DNA from: CAZUAQ01 sp964618455
GTDB lineage: Bacteria; Planctomycetota; Phycisphaerae; UBA1845; PWPN01
NCBI GenBank assembly: GCA_964618455.1
Contig: CAZUAQ010000082.1
Coordinates: 1 to 17,223 of the forward strand
Length of the DNA stretch: 17,223 nucleotides
Reading direction: 5' to 3'
Shown: in pieces, positions 7,049-17,223 of the stretch
How the letters are laid out: each line of letters begins with the position of its first letter
Numbering within the stretch: the stretch's first letter is position 1
Made by a program: the position numbers and the translations under genes
Notes under the pieces: model-generated
What the model was told of the DNA's origin: nothing
Database searches by the model: none
Seen by the model: the letters and a program-made list of their open reading frames with translations, nothing else

Positions 7049-7125
7049 GGCAGCACGGCACAAGAGCGGCTCGGCATGAATATGGCGTGGCCGGCCGAAT
7101 ACAGCCAACCATTGAAACACACGAT

Positions 7126-7158
7126 AAGCCCGGCGACCTCGATTGCCGGGCTTTCTTC
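7126..7158. terminator. intrinsic terminator between the sigma factor gene and priA, probably bidirectional
   Basis: AAGCCCGGC (7126-7134) pairs perfectly with GCCGGGCTT (7145-7153) around a 10-nt loop, followed by TTCTTC. The stem is G+C-rich with a T-rich tail on the plus strand and A residues at its other foot, so it can end the sigma factor transcript and, read from the other side, that of the converging priA, whose stop codon is at 7176-7174. Confidence 0.8.
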
Positions 7159-7173
7159 ATGCGCGGGTGATGC

Positions 7174-9465
7174 CTACATCAAGGACAGCGGGTCGACGTC
7201 GATCAGGACGTGGCGGGTTATCGGCGTGAGGATCTTCTCCTGGCGCAGACTGTCGAGCACCTGCATGAGCCTGGCGGCGTTGGCGGCGCGGATCTGGAAG
7301 TCGTACCGGTAACGGTTCTTCAGGCGAAGCAGCGGTGCCGACTGAGGACCGAGGACTTCGGCTTCCAATGCCCGCGTCTGCACGTGATCGCGGATGCTCT
7401 CGACAAGCGAACGGGCCGATTGCTGCGCTTCCGACTGTCTCTCATGGGCGACGACGACGCGGGCAAGCCGCGCAAAGGGGGGCCAGTGAAACTGGCGGCG
7501 CAGCGTGAGTTCATACTCGGCGAATGCGCGGAAGTCATGTTTCATGGCAAAGCGCAGTGCCGGTGACATTCCGGAAAGCGACTGAACGACGACCGCTCCC
7601 GTCGCATCGGCCCGGCCGGCGCGACCCGCCACCTGGGTGACGAGCTGAAACGTGCGTTCGGCGGCGCGGAAGTCGGGCATCGCCATCGACGTATCGGCAT
7701 TGATTACCCCCACGAACGCCACCTGCGGAAAGTCGAGCCCCTTGGCGATCATCTGCGTACCGATCAGCACGTCGATTTTTTCCTCTTCGAGATCCTGAAC
7801 CAGCCGGGCGTAATCCTCCGCGCGATGCATGGTGTCGCTGTCGGCCCGGCGGACGCGCGCGTCGGGGAATTTGCGCTGCATTTCCTCCTCGACGCGCTCG
7901 GTGCCCATGCCGAAGCGCGTGAGCGTTCCCCCGCAGGAAGGATCGCCGCAGGCCGAAGGGACCGCCATGCTCGCATGGCAGTAGTGGCAGTGTGCCTTGC
8001 CGGAGGACTGATGGAAGACCATGTACGCCTGGCAGTTGGTGCAGATGATCGGTACGCGGCATCTCGCGCAGACCAGGTAATTCGCGTATCCGCGACGATT
8101 CAGGAAGAGCACCGCCTGGCGCTTCGCCTCCAGCGTGCGGCGCAGGCCGTGTTCCATGTCGATCGACAACAGGTGAATGCCCGCCCGCTGCTTCTGTTCG
8201 TCACGCATGTCCACGAGGCGGACGACCGGCATGGGCAGCCCACCGACCCGCTCGGGAAGGGTCAGCTTCTCAAAGTGGTCGAAGGCGATGCAATTGCGCC
8301 ACGTTTCAAGCGAAGGCGTGGCGGATCCGAGCACGACGGGAATCTTCGCGAGCTGGGCACGCTTGATGGCGACGTCGCGTGTATGGTAGCGGGGCGACTG
8401 CTGGTTCTTGTAGCTGGTATCCTGCTCCTCATCGACCACGATGAGACCGAGATTCGGGCACGGGGCGAAGACTGCGCTGCGCGTGCCGATGACCACGCGT
8501 TTTTCGCCACGGGCGATGGCGGACCAGGTGAGCGAGCGCTGCACGCCGGTGAGGCCGCTGTGGATCACCGCCACATCGCGGAACCGCGCGGCGAGGCGAT
8601 CGACGATCTGGGTGGTGAGGGCGATCTCGGGAACGAGGAGGATGGCCTGGCGATCGAGGGCCAACTGCGCGCGGATGGTGTGGATGTAGACCTCGGTCTT
8701 TCCGCTGCCGCTGACACCATGAAGCAAAACGGCGCGAAACGCCTGCTGTGCCGCCAGTTCTCCGATGCGCGCGATGGCGGACTGCTGAAAGGCGTTCAAC
8801 GGGAAGTCGGGTTCATCACCGGGACGATCGAAATCGGGAGCGGGCTCGGGTTCCTTACGACGCTCCTCGACGAGCAGATTCGCCTTGACCATGCCGCTGA
8901 GCACCGCGGCACTAGCGTCGGCGCGCGACATGAGTTCATCGCGATCCATGGCGGCCCCGACGGCCTGTAGACAGGTCAGCACGTTGCGGCGCTTGGCCGA
9001 ACGCATGCCGTCGGGCCAGGGCTCGCCCGGCATCCACGCGGTCAGCGCGTCGACCAGTCGATACGCGCGGACGGTGCGAAAACCGCGCCGGCTCTTGATG
9101 GCCTCGGGCACCATGGCGGCGAGCGCCTTGCCCGGTGGGCACATGTAATACCGGGCGATCCACCGACCGAGTTCCATCAGCCGGTCAGACATCAGCGGAT
9201 GTTCGTCGATGACCTCCGCCACCGGGCGAAGGGAGTTCGTCCAGGGGGCGATGCCGACGGAGAGGCAGATGCCCGGCTGCGGATTGTCCTTCCGGCCGAA
9301 CGGGACGATCACCCGCTTGCCCGGCTCGACCTGATCGGCGAGTTCATCAGGAATGGCGTAGCTGTATTCCTTATCAATCGCCAGGTTGAGCGCGACCCGT
9401 GCGACGGGGCCCTCCCGCACGTAAGGAGGTTCACTCCACAGCATTGTCCCCGAACGTTGATTCAT
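7174..9465 (-). CDS. priA: primosomal protein N' (PriA), replication-restart DNA helicase
   Basis: From ATG 9465 the product is 763 residues, within the PriA range. It has the N-terminal DNA-binding part (RVALNLAIDKEYSYAIPDEL, RVIVPFGRKDNPQPG), Walker A GVSGSGKTEVY (250-260), Walker B region VVDEEQ (343-348), GSATPSLET (380-388), and eight zinc-ligand cysteines (467, 470, 475, 478, 493, 496, 506, 511). It ends the helicase core with GTQMIAKGLDFP and TQVAGRAGR (610-618). PriA binds stalled forks and D-loops, unwinds the lagging arm and loads the replicative helicase. Two details differ from the textbook protein: DEEQ in place of DEEH, and a CX4C rather than CX2C last cysteine pair. The start is uncertain: ATG 9444 has GGGGAC close upstream and would give 756 residues. 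The frame is open further upstream to 10080, but that part overlaps the ABC gene and is not coding. Divergent from the ABC operon. Confidence 0.93.
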   Translation of the reverse strand: MNQRSGTMLWSEPPYVREGPVARVALNLAIDKEYSYAIPDELADQVEPGKRVIVPFGRKDNPQPGICLSVGIAPWTNSLRPVAEVIDEHPLMSDRLMELGRWIARYYMCPPGKALAAMVPEAIKSRRGFRTVRAYRLVDALTAWMPGEPWPDGMRSAKRRNVLTCLQAVGAAMDRDELMSRADASAAVLSGMVKANLLVEERRKEPEPAPDFDRPGDEPDFPLNAFQQSAIARIGELAAQQAFRAVLLHGVSGSGKTEVYIHTIRAQLALDRQAILLVPEIALTTQIVDRLAARFRDVAVIHSGLTGVQRSLTWSAIARGEKRVVIGTRSAVFAPCPNLGLIVVDEEQDTSYKNQQSPRYHTRDVAIKRAQLAKIPVVLGSATPSLETWRNCIAFDHFEKLTLPERVGGLPMPVVRLVDMRDEQKQRAGIHLLSIDMEHGLRRTLEAKRQAVLFLNRRGYANYLVCARCRVPIICTNCQAYMVFHQSSGKAHCHYCHASMAVPSACGDPSCGGTLTRFGMGTERVEEEMQRKFPDARVRRADSDTMHRAEDYARLVQDLEEEKIDVLIGTQMIAKGLDFPQVAFVGVINADTSMAMPDFRAAERTFQLVTQVAGRAGRADATGAVVVQSLSGMSPALRFAMKHDFRAFAEYELTLRRQFHWPPFARLARVVVAHERQSEAQQSARSLVESIRDHVQTRALEAEVLGPQSAPLLRLKNRYRYDFQIRAANAARLMQVLDSLRQEKILTPITRHVLIDVDPLSLM

Positions 9466-9547
9466 CCCGATCCCGCGGCAAGCCCCCGAAAGGTTCTGAA
9501 GAAGCGATCGCACTCCGCGCCATCGCCACCGTAATGAGTATATGCCT

Positions 9548-9560
9548 GCCTCGTCGAGGC
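9548..9560. repeat. 13-bp palindrome in the priA / ABC divergent intergenic region
   Basis: GCCTCG (9548-9553) and CGAGGC (9555-9560) are perfect reverse complements around a single T. The site lies roughly midway between the divergent priA and ABC ATPase starts. It could be an operator, but the G+C-rich background makes chance more likely than elsewhere. Confidence 0.25.
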
Positions 9561-9642
9561 CGATAGCGTTTGGCTTGCGACTCGGTGCCGGGAACGTGAC
9601 AATGCGGCCCGCAGAAGTGCTTGCCCTGCAGGGATCCGGCTT

Positions 9643-10455
9643 TTGAACATGATCGACGTGGACAATCTGGTCAAAACCTTTCCGACGGCGGAGGGGCCTC
9701 GCAAAACGGCTCTGGACGGCCTGAGTTTCCGGGCCGCGCGTGGGGAGATCTACGGCCTGCTCGGCCCGAACGGGGCGGGCAAGACGACCTGCTTGCGCGT
9801 TCTGTCGGGGTTGCTCAGACCGGATCGCGGCCGGGCATTTGTCAGTGGCGTCGACGTCGTGGAAGATCCCCCGGCGGCCAAACGCGTCATCGGGTTTCTG
9901 ACCGCCAACACGGGGCTCTACCAGCGCCTGAGCCCGCGCGAGACGCTCCTGTACTTCGCCGATCTGCACGGCATGAACCGCCGGTCCGCGACGCAGCGCG
10001 TGGACGAACTCATCGACTGGCTGGACATGACGGAGTTTCAGCATCATCGTTGCGGCGGACTGTCGACCGGCCAGAAGCAACGCACGAACATTGCCCGGGC
10101 CATCATTGCCGATCCGCCGCTGCTGATCATGGACGAGCCGACGCTCGGCCTCGACGTGTTGACCAACCGCATCATCCTGAACTTCATCCGGGCCGAGCGC
10201 GCCCAGGGCAAGTGCATCCTGCTAAGCACGCATTATCTGAGTGAGGCGGAGTCGCTCTGCGATCGGATCGGCCTGCTTCACGAGGGGCGAATGGTGGCGG
10301 AAGGCAGCATGGTGGAACTGCGCGAGAAGACCGGCTGTGAACGTTTGACCGAGATCTTCCTGGACGTGGTGGACCGGTTGAACGGATCGGCCGTGGCTGT
10401 CGCCGCCACGCGCGCGAGGATTGATGGAGACGCCGCCGAGGGGGCCGCTGAATGA
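9643..10455 (+). CDS. ABC transporter ATP-binding protein, NatA-like (ABC-2 type exporter)
   Basis: The 270-residue product is a complete ABC ATPase: Walker A GPNGAGKT (41-48), signature LSTGQKQR (140-147), Walker B LLIMDEP (160-166), D-loop GLD (169-171) and H-loop H197. It powers the membrane protein encoded next, with which it overlaps by ATGA. The ABC-2 permease partner and the NatA-like FLTANTGLY segment point to an exporter of the sodium- or drug-efflux type; the substrate is not readable. The Q-loop glutamine expected at residue 88 is alanine. The start is ambiguous: TTG 9643 has AGGGAT (9630-9635) at a good distance, while ATG 9649 is two codons inside and its spacing is too long. Residues after about 240 form a short tail with no recognised domain. 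Confidence 0.88.
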   Translation: MNMIDVDNLVKTFPTAEGPRKTALDGLSFRAARGEIYGLLGPNGAGKTTCLRVLSGLLRPDRGRAFVSGVDVVEDPPAAKRVIGFLTANTGLYQRLSPRETLLYFADLHGMNRRSATQRVDELIDWLDMTEFQHHRCGGLSTGQKQRTNIARAIIADPPLLIMDEPTLGLDVLTNRIILNFIRAERAQGKCILLSTHYLSEAESLCDRIGLLHEGRMVAEGSMVELREKTGCERLTEIFLDVVDRLNGSAVAVAATRARIDGDAAEGAAE

Positions 10456-12614
10456 GCAGCCGATCGCGCATCGTCGCCATTTACCGCAAGGAACTCATCG
10501 ATATCCTGCGTGACCATCGCACGATGCTGGCGATGGTGATCGTGCCGGTGGTGATCTACCCGGTGCTGATGCTGGGCTTCATCCGCATGGCCGAGAGCGA
10601 AGGCGCGCGGCTGCGCACACAGACGTTTCATGTCCGTGTGGCGGATGAACCCACGCGGGAATTACTTCGCGGCATCATCGACGATGTGCAGGCGGCCACG
10701 AAGGAAGAGCAGCGACCGCAGCCGAAGTTCTCCATCACCGCCGGGTCGGCGGACGAAGAGGTCCTGAGCGACGAGGTACAACTCGTGGTCGGTCTCGACC
10801 TCCGCGACAACCCGGTGCCGGCAATCGAGCTTCATCCGATGTACCGGCTCAAGGTGGGCATCGTTTACAACGAAGTCGACGTGCGCAGCCGGACCGCCAA
10901 GGAGGAACTGGCCGCGATCTTCGAGCGTAACAACGCTTCCACGCGGGAGCAGGCGCTTCTTCAGATTCTCGGCACGCCCGAAACGCAGGACGCCGCGCGG
11001 CAGCGTATCGAATTCATCCTGAACCCGATCGCCATCGAGTCCAAGTCCATCGCCACGGAGCGTCAGCTCGGCGGCTGGGCCTTGGGGCAGGTGGTTCCGC
11101 TGGTGCTCGTGCTGATGACGATTACCGGGGCGATCTACCCGGCGATCGATCTGACGGCGGGGGAGCGCGAACGCGGCACGCTGGAAACGCTCATGGTTGC
11201 GCCGGTGCCGGTGTTCACGCTGATCGTCGGCAAGTTTCTCGTCGTGGCAAGCATCGCGTTGCTGGCGGCGATTCTGAACGTGCTGTGCGTCGGGGTCACC
11301 ATGCACCTCGGCGGACTCACCAGCGTGATGGCATCACAGATGTCGGTCGAGATTCCCTACGAGACGTTCCCGATCATCATCTTCTGCATGATCCCGTTCG
11401 CGCTGCTGTTCGCGGCGATCCTGGTGGCGGTGTGCAGTTTCGCGCGGAGCAGCAAGGAAGCGCAGAACTACGTGATGCCGGTGATCATCGGGGCGATGGT
11501 GCCGGCGGTGTCGGTCTTGTTGCCGACGGTGCGGCTCGAGGGCATCACGCTGGTGCTTCCCGTGGGCAACATGGTGCTGTTGACGCGCGAGTTGTTCCAG
11601 CAGACGTACACGTGGAGCCAGGTGTTCATCGTGGTGCTGTCGACGACGCTGTATGCCTCGGCCGCCGTGGCGGTGGCGGCCAAACTCTTCGGCCAGGAAG
11701 CCGTGCTCTTCGCCGACGCCGGATCGTACAAGACGCTCATTCGCCGTGAGAGCTTCTTGCCTTCCGTCCGCCCTTCAGCGGCACAGGCCCTGCTGCTGGT
11801 GGCGTTGCTGTTCCCGGCGAGTTTCTATGCCCAGTCGTTTCTCGGCCAGCTCGGCGGGGGGGACTTTCTCTGGACGCAGAGCGTGCTGGTGGCGGTGCAG
11901 TTCGGCGGGCTCTTCCTCGTGCTCCCGCTTGTCGTGGCGTGGTACCTGAAGAATCAGGTCAAGACGACGTTTCTGCTGGCGCTGCCCTCGGTGTTCGCGT
12001 GGATCGGGGCGTTATTGATCGGCGTGTCGAGTTGGGCGATGGCCCGGGAGATGATCGCGTGGCAGAGCTACGTGATGCCGATCTCGCCGATTCTGCACGA
12101 CGCCTCCAAGGCGATCGAAGCGCAGCTGGTCGCCGCGCCGCTCGGGCTGGTGTTGTTGATGATGGCGGTGGTGCCTGCCGTCACCGAGGAATGGCTCTTC
12201 CGCGGCTATCTCCTGAGCGGCCTGGCATCCACGTTTCGCAAGTGGGCCGCGATCGCGGTGTCGGGCTTCCTGTTCGGCGTCTTCCATTTCCATGTGGACC
12301 GGATTCCGCTGACGTTCGCGCTTGGCATGCTGATGGCCTACCTCTGCTGGCAGAGCCGCTCCCTCGGCCCGGCGATCCTGGCCCATGCCCTGCACAACGG
12401 GATCTCGGTCACGATGCTTTGCCGACCGGAGTGGTTTACCTGGATGCGCTTTCCCGACGTGCCGGAGGAAGCCGTCGCGCCGCACCTGCCGGTTCACGTG
12501 CTGATCCCGACCGCCGCATGCTTCGTCCTGGGCATCGTGATCTTCACACTTCTGCCTTCGCGACCGGCGCGAGAAACCTCGGAGGCGATGATCGTGCGCG
12601 AGGAACCCGCCTGA
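10452..12614 (+). CDS. ABC-2 permease (NatB-like) fused to a CPBP intramembrane protease domain
   Basis: This 720-residue membrane protein starts within the ATPase stop (ATGA), so the two are translationally coupled. The N-terminal part has the NatB/ABC-2 layout: a first membrane helix (about 23-43), a long soluble loop to about residue 205, then a membrane bundle including VVPLVLVLMTITGAIYPA and the conserved AGERERGTLETLMVAPV. From about residue 440 a second membrane domain follows, with the CPBP (CAAX-protease and bacteriocin-processing) motifs intact: EEWLFR (E579, E580, R584), FGVFH (F608, H612) and HALHN (H645, N649). The family includes glutamate-type intramembrane proteases. The fusion of a NatB-type permease with CPBP recurs in some bacteria. 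Whether it cleaves proteins or only serves transport cannot be told. The reading frame is uninterrupted. Confidence 0.87.
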   Translation: MSSRSRIVAIYRKELIDILRDHRTMLAMVIVPVVIYPVLMLGFIRMAESEGARLRTQTFHVRVADEPTRELLRGIIDDVQAATKEEQRPQPKFSITAGSADEEVLSDEVQLVVGLDLRDNPVPAIELHPMYRLKVGIVYNEVDVRSRTAKEELAAIFERNNASTREQALLQILGTPETQDAARQRIEFILNPIAIESKSIATERQLGGWALGQVVPLVLVLMTITGAIYPAIDLTAGERERGTLETLMVAPVPVFTLIVGKFLVVASIALLAAILNVLCVGVTMHLGGLTSVMASQMSVEIPYETFPIIIFCMIPFALLFAAILVAVCSFARSSKEAQNYVMPVIIGAMVPAVSVLLPTVRLEGITLVLPVGNMVLLTRELFQQTYTWSQVFIVVLSTTLYASAAVAVAAKLFGQEAVLFADAGSYKTLIRRESFLPSVRPSAAQALLLVALLFPASFYAQSFLGQLGGGDFLWTQSVLVAVQFGGLFLVLPLVVAWYLKNQVKTTFLLALPSVFAWIGALLIGVSSWAMAREMIAWQSYVMPISPILHDASKAIEAQLVAAPLGLVLLMMAVVPAVTEEWLFRGYLLSGLASTFRKWAAIAVSGFLFGVFHFHVDRIPLTFALGMLMAYLCWQSRSLGPAILAHALHNGISVTMLCRPEWFTWMRFPDVPEEAVAPHLPVHVLIPTAACFVLGIVIFTLLPSRPARETSEAMIVREEPA

Positions 12615-12655
12615 CACGTGGATGCTACCTCGGGCACCTGCTACACTGAGAGATC

Positions 12656-14302
12656 ATGCCGCATCTGGATATCACGCATATTGTTCTGGACCTTCTGCTC
12701 ATGCTCGGGGCAGGCTTCGTGGCGGCGCTGATCTGCCGCCGGCTGCACCTCTCGATGCTGATCGGTTACATCGTGGTCGGCGCCGTGATCGGCGGAGGCG
12801 GGCTCAAGTTCATCTCCGACAGCAACCACGAGATCGAACTCCTGGCCGAGATCGGCGTGCTGTTTCTGCTGTTCACCATCGGTCTGGAATTCTCGTTCGA
12901 CGACATGCGCGACACGGCCCGGCAGTTGTTTGTGGGCGGGCCGATCCAGATGTTTGCGGTGGCGATTCCGACGTTCGCATTCATGTATTTCGTCGCCGAC
13001 TGGCCGGGAAAGAAGGCCGCCATCGTCGCGTTCGCCTTGTCGATGAGCTCGACGGTACTCGTGTTCAAGGCACTGGCCGATAGCGGTCAATCGACGAAGC
13101 CCGCCGGTCGCCGCGCGATCAATATCCTGCTGTTTCAGGACATGGCGCTGGTACCGCTGTTGCTGCTGATTCCGCTGTTGACCGGGAGCGGCGAGCAGGC
13201 GGGGCCGTGGCGCTACGCGGCGCTGGGGCTGGCCACGGTCGGCCTTTTCGGTGGCGTGCTGCTTTGCCGGAAGATCATTCGTTTGTTTATCGTGCCGTAC
13301 CTGGCGGCGCAACGCAGTCGCGAACTGGTGATGCTCTTTTCGCTGGTGGTGCTCCTCGGCGTGTGCTTCCTGACGGACATGATCGGCTTGCCTGCGCCAC
13401 TGGGCGCCCTGGCGGCGGGGTTGGCCCTGGGAGGGACGCGACTTTCCCATCAGATCGATGCCCTGATGCTTTCGTTTCGCGAGGCGTTCGCGGCGTTGTT
13501 CTTCGTGGGTCTGGGGCTGCTGTTCCGTCCGCAGGTGCTGATCGAGCAACCGGTGTTCATGGTGCTGGCGTTCGTCTCGATCCTCGTGATCAAGACGCTG
13601 GCCGGGGCCGCGGCAGCACGCGTGACCGGTCTGACCACGAAGGCGGCGCTGGGCGTCGGGCTCGGGATATCGCAGGTGGGTGAGTTCGCCTTCGTGCTGT
13701 CGTTCACCGCCATGGAGGCGAAGGTCATTCCCCGGGAGTCGTACCAGACGATTCTCGTGCTGGCGTTGGGCTCGCTGATGATTACGCCGCGCATGATCAA
13801 GATCGGGCTTCGCTGGTCGTCGGGGGCTCTCGAACCGGCCGCTTCCCGCGCCGAGCAGGCGCACCTGAGGCCGACGTCCGATCGCGGGGCGATCGTGGTC
13901 GGGATCGGGCCGGTGGGCCGCAACATCGCGCAACGGCTCAAAGGGCTCTATGCCCGCGTCGTCGCGATCGACCTGAGCCCCGTCAACCTGCACGAGTTGG
14001 CACAGGAGGGCATCGACACGCTCAACGGCGACGCCACGCGTCAGGAGACGCTCATCAAGGCGGGCATTCGCGAAGCCTGCCACGCCTTCGTCTGCGTACC
14101 GAATGACGCCGTCGCGCGGCAGATCGTTCTGCTGTGCCGAAAACTGAATCCCACGTGTGACGTGATTGTGCGATGCCGGTTCATCGAAAGCGTGTCGCTG
14201 CTCAAGGCGGCGGGGGCGACGTTGGTCGTCAGCGAGGAGGGGCAGTCCGCCCAGGCGCTGATGAACGAACTCAGCCGGCTGACGGCGGAATCGACGACGT
14301 GA
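12656..14302 (+). CDS. CPA2-family cation:proton antiporter (Kef-type) with RCK-N domain
   Basis: The 548-residue product has about a dozen hydrophobic segments in residues 1-385, with the Kef/CPA2 hallmarks LSMLIGYIVVGAVIG (32-46), EIGVLFLLFTIGLEFS (65-80), LLFQDMALVPLLLL (158-171, the Q-D pair of the transport core) and GLGISQVGEFAFVL (335-348). A TrkA-N/RCK-N domain follows at about 410-530, with the nucleotide-binding GIGPVG (416-421) and D439 after the second strand. No RCK-C domain follows. It should exchange K+ or Na+ for protons across the inner membrane, gated by a dinucleotide. GAGAGATC precedes the ATG. An extended -10 element TGCTACACT (12639-12647) lies so close to the ATG that it may drive a very short leader, although no -35 box is evident. 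It lies 41 bp after the permease and may be co-transcribed with it. Confidence 0.87.
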   Translation: MPHLDITHIVLDLLLMLGAGFVAALICRRLHLSMLIGYIVVGAVIGGGGLKFISDSNHEIELLAEIGVLFLLFTIGLEFSFDDMRDTARQLFVGGPIQMFAVAIPTFAFMYFVADWPGKKAAIVAFALSMSSTVLVFKALADSGQSTKPAGRRAINILLFQDMALVPLLLLIPLLTGSGEQAGPWRYAALGLATVGLFGGVLLCRKIIRLFIVPYLAAQRSRELVMLFSLVVLLGVCFLTDMIGLPAPLGALAAGLALGGTRLSHQIDALMLSFREAFAALFFVGLGLLFRPQVLIEQPVFMVLAFVSILVIKTLAGAAAARVTGLTTKAALGVGLGISQVGEFAFVLSFTAMEAKVIPRESYQTILVLALGSLMITPRMIKIGLRWSSGALEPAASRAEQAHLRPTSDRGAIVVGIGPVGRNIAQRLKGLYARVVAIDLSPVNLHELAQEGIDTLNGDATRQETLIKAGIREACHAFVCVPNDAVARQIVLLCRKLNPTCDVIVRCRFIESVSLLKAAGATLVVSEEGQSAQALMNELSRLTAESTT

Positions 14303-14315
14303 ACGAGTAGCTGTA

Positions 14316-14338
14316 GCCCGCGCGGCCGGCGCGTGGGC
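14316..14338. terminator. G+C-rich hairpin between converging genes, weak terminator candidate
   Basis: GCCCGCGC (14316-14323) pairs with GCGC (14329-14332) and GGGC (14335-14338), with a 2-nt bulge (GT) and a GGCCG loop. It lies between the stop of the antiporter gene and that of the converging small exported protein. No T-tract follows on either strand, so intrinsic termination is uncertain. Confidence 0.35.
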
Positions 14339-14361
14339 GTGCTTCAGGGTGGTGACTTTCG

Positions 14362-14745
14362 CTAACCCGTCGCCAGTGTGCCGGTTTCCACGGCGAGAAT
14401 GTAGGTCTGGATCAACTCGTTCAGAATGGCGAATGCATTCGGGAGGAACGTAAAGAGGAAGGTTCGTCGACGGGGGATCGAGGGCTCCTGCGAGTACTCG
14501 ACTCCACCGAACTGATCGATGGCGGCGCTGTGGGCCGTGGAGAATCGGGCCGCGGCGGCGCTGAGCCAGGAGCCCGGTGTCGGGCTGGTTCCGAGATTGT
14601 CACGCGGCAGACCGCCCGAGGTCGGATCGGGAATCGGACCCGTCACGCCACCGCCGTCTTCCTGAGCATAACTCGTCGACGGCAATGCCATGCCGATGAA
14701 CAAAACGGTGAACAGTCCGATGATGAGCTTCGATCCGGTTCGCAT
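14362..14745 (-). CDS. small exported protein of unknown function
   Basis: ATG 14745 is preceded by GGGAG at a good distance and starts a classic Sec signal peptide: MRTGSK, a hydrophobic core LIIGLFTVLFIGMALP, then the cleavage site SYAQ|E. The full product is 127 residues, the mature part about 100. It opens with a Gly/Pro-rich stretch (EDGGGVTGPIPDPTSGG), has an alanine-rich segment with AAAARFSTAHSAA, and ends in a moderately hydrophobic segment (FLFTFLPNAFAILNELI) that could be an amphipathic or membrane helix. I recognise no family. The open frame continues upstream into gyrA (to 15132), but the signal peptide and binding site fix the start. It has its own -10 element (14804-14809) and is therefore probably not just read through from gyrA. 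Confidence 0.6.
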   Translation of the reverse strand: MRTGSKLIIGLFTVLFIGMALPSTSYAQEDGGGVTGPIPDPTSGGLPRDNLGTSPTPGSWLSAAAARFSTAHSAAIDQFGGVEYSQEPSIPRRRTFLFTFLPNAFAILNELIQTYILAVETGTLATG

Positions 14746-14760
14746 GGGAGGAGCTCCCTT

Positions 14761-14787
14761 GTTTGTGAGTCGCGCGTTTGTGAGTCG
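14761..14787. repeat. 12-bp tandem direct repeat in the leader of the small exported protein gene
   Basis: GTTTGTGAGTCG occurs at 14761-14772 and again, exact, at 14776-14787 (15-bp period). On the coding (minus) strand both copies fall between the predicted start of transcription and the ribosome binding site, so they could bind a regulator or be part of an RNA leader. A recent short duplication is the simplest alternative. Confidence 0.6.
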
Positions 14788-14803
14788 TGTCGAGTTCCGC
14801 GGC

Positions 14804-14809
14804 ATTATA
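14804..14809 (-). promoter_or_regulatory. candidate -10 element for the small exported protein gene
   Basis: The minus strand reads TATAAT exactly (14809-14804) in an otherwise very G+C-rich stretch, with transcription expected to begin near 14797, some 50 nt before the start codon. The hexamers 16-18 bp upstream are poor -35 matches, so an activator or a weak promoter is likely. Confidence 0.5.
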
Positions 14810-14875
14810 ACCGGCCGCCGCGTGTCCGTTGCAGATCCGGCGGGTTTCGGATCGGCGATGTCGCGGATGCCCGGA

Positions 14876-17223
<2,348 letters not shown>

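Noticed and set aside
6143..7120. 325-codon minus-strand frame across the sigma factor gene
   Set aside because: Antisense to a recognisable sigma factor, running through the shared terminator region. No motif or binding site.
7825..8970. 381-codon open frame on the plus strand inside priA
   Set aside because: It lies wholly antisense to PriA, whose motifs are unmistakable. High G+C DNA produces such mirror frames, and the translation shows no motif.
9466..10080. Upstream extension of the priA frame into the ABC ATPase gene
   Set aside because: It would overlap a well-supported ATPase gene on the other strand. PriA similarity begins at about 9465-9405, so the extension is chance open frame.
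12641..14083. 480-codon open frame on the minus strand inside the antiporter gene
   Set aside because: Antisense to a clear CPA2 antiporter. The translation is dominated by Arg, Gln, His and Asp, typical of a mirror frame.

Overview
The window is 17.2 kb of bacterial chromosome, mostly G+C-rich and housekeeping in character. It carries one lower-G+C accessory insert. The mix of genes suggests a Planctomycetota or similar genome: small secreted lipoproteins, an SGNH lipoprotein, a NatB-type permease fused to a CPBP protease, and an RpoD-like sigma factor without region 3. That placement is inference from gene content only; no rRNA or taxon-specific marker is present.

Layout. (1) 1-92: the last 29 codons of proA (proline biosynthesis). 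(2) 93-3407: an accessory segment. About 640 bp without a convincing gene, but with inverted and direct repeats and a plausible promoter, precede two overlapping genes. These encode an OLD-family ATPase-TOPRIM nuclease and a UvrD-like SF1 helicase, the gene pair of a Gabija (class 2 OLD) anti-phage system. The helicase is unusually short. (3) 3608-5511, minus strand: a two-gene operon of exported lipoproteins, a small unknown one followed by an SGNH/GDSL-hydrolase-like one, read from a plausible promoter with a palindrome on its -35 position. (4) 5512-6241: a non-coding, A+T-richer stretch with two clusters of palindromes and hairpins. (5) 6242-7048: a sigma-70 family factor, ended by a strong hairpin terminator shared with the converging priA. 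(6) 7174-9465, minus: priA, the replication-restart helicase. (7) 9643-14302, plus: an ABC-2 (NatA-like) ATPase, translationally coupled by ATGA to a permease fused to a CPBP/CAAX-type intramembrane protease, then a CPA2/Kef-type cation:proton antiporter with an RCK-N domain. (8) 14362-14745, minus: a small exported protein of unknown function with its own promoter. (9) 14876-17223, minus: gyrA lacking its first ~100 codons because the window ends.

How the genes relate. proA, sigma factor, priA and gyrA are core information and biosynthesis genes. The ABC-CPBP pair and the antiporter form a membrane-transport block, probably for efflux or ion homeostasis. The Gabija pair should sense and cut or unwind invading DNA, and looks acquired: visibly lower G+C and a repeat-rich leader. 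I found no clearly undescribed multi-gene system. The parts most worth following are the compact Gabija variant with its repeat-flanked promoter, and the four-hairpin array upstream of the sigma factor gene.
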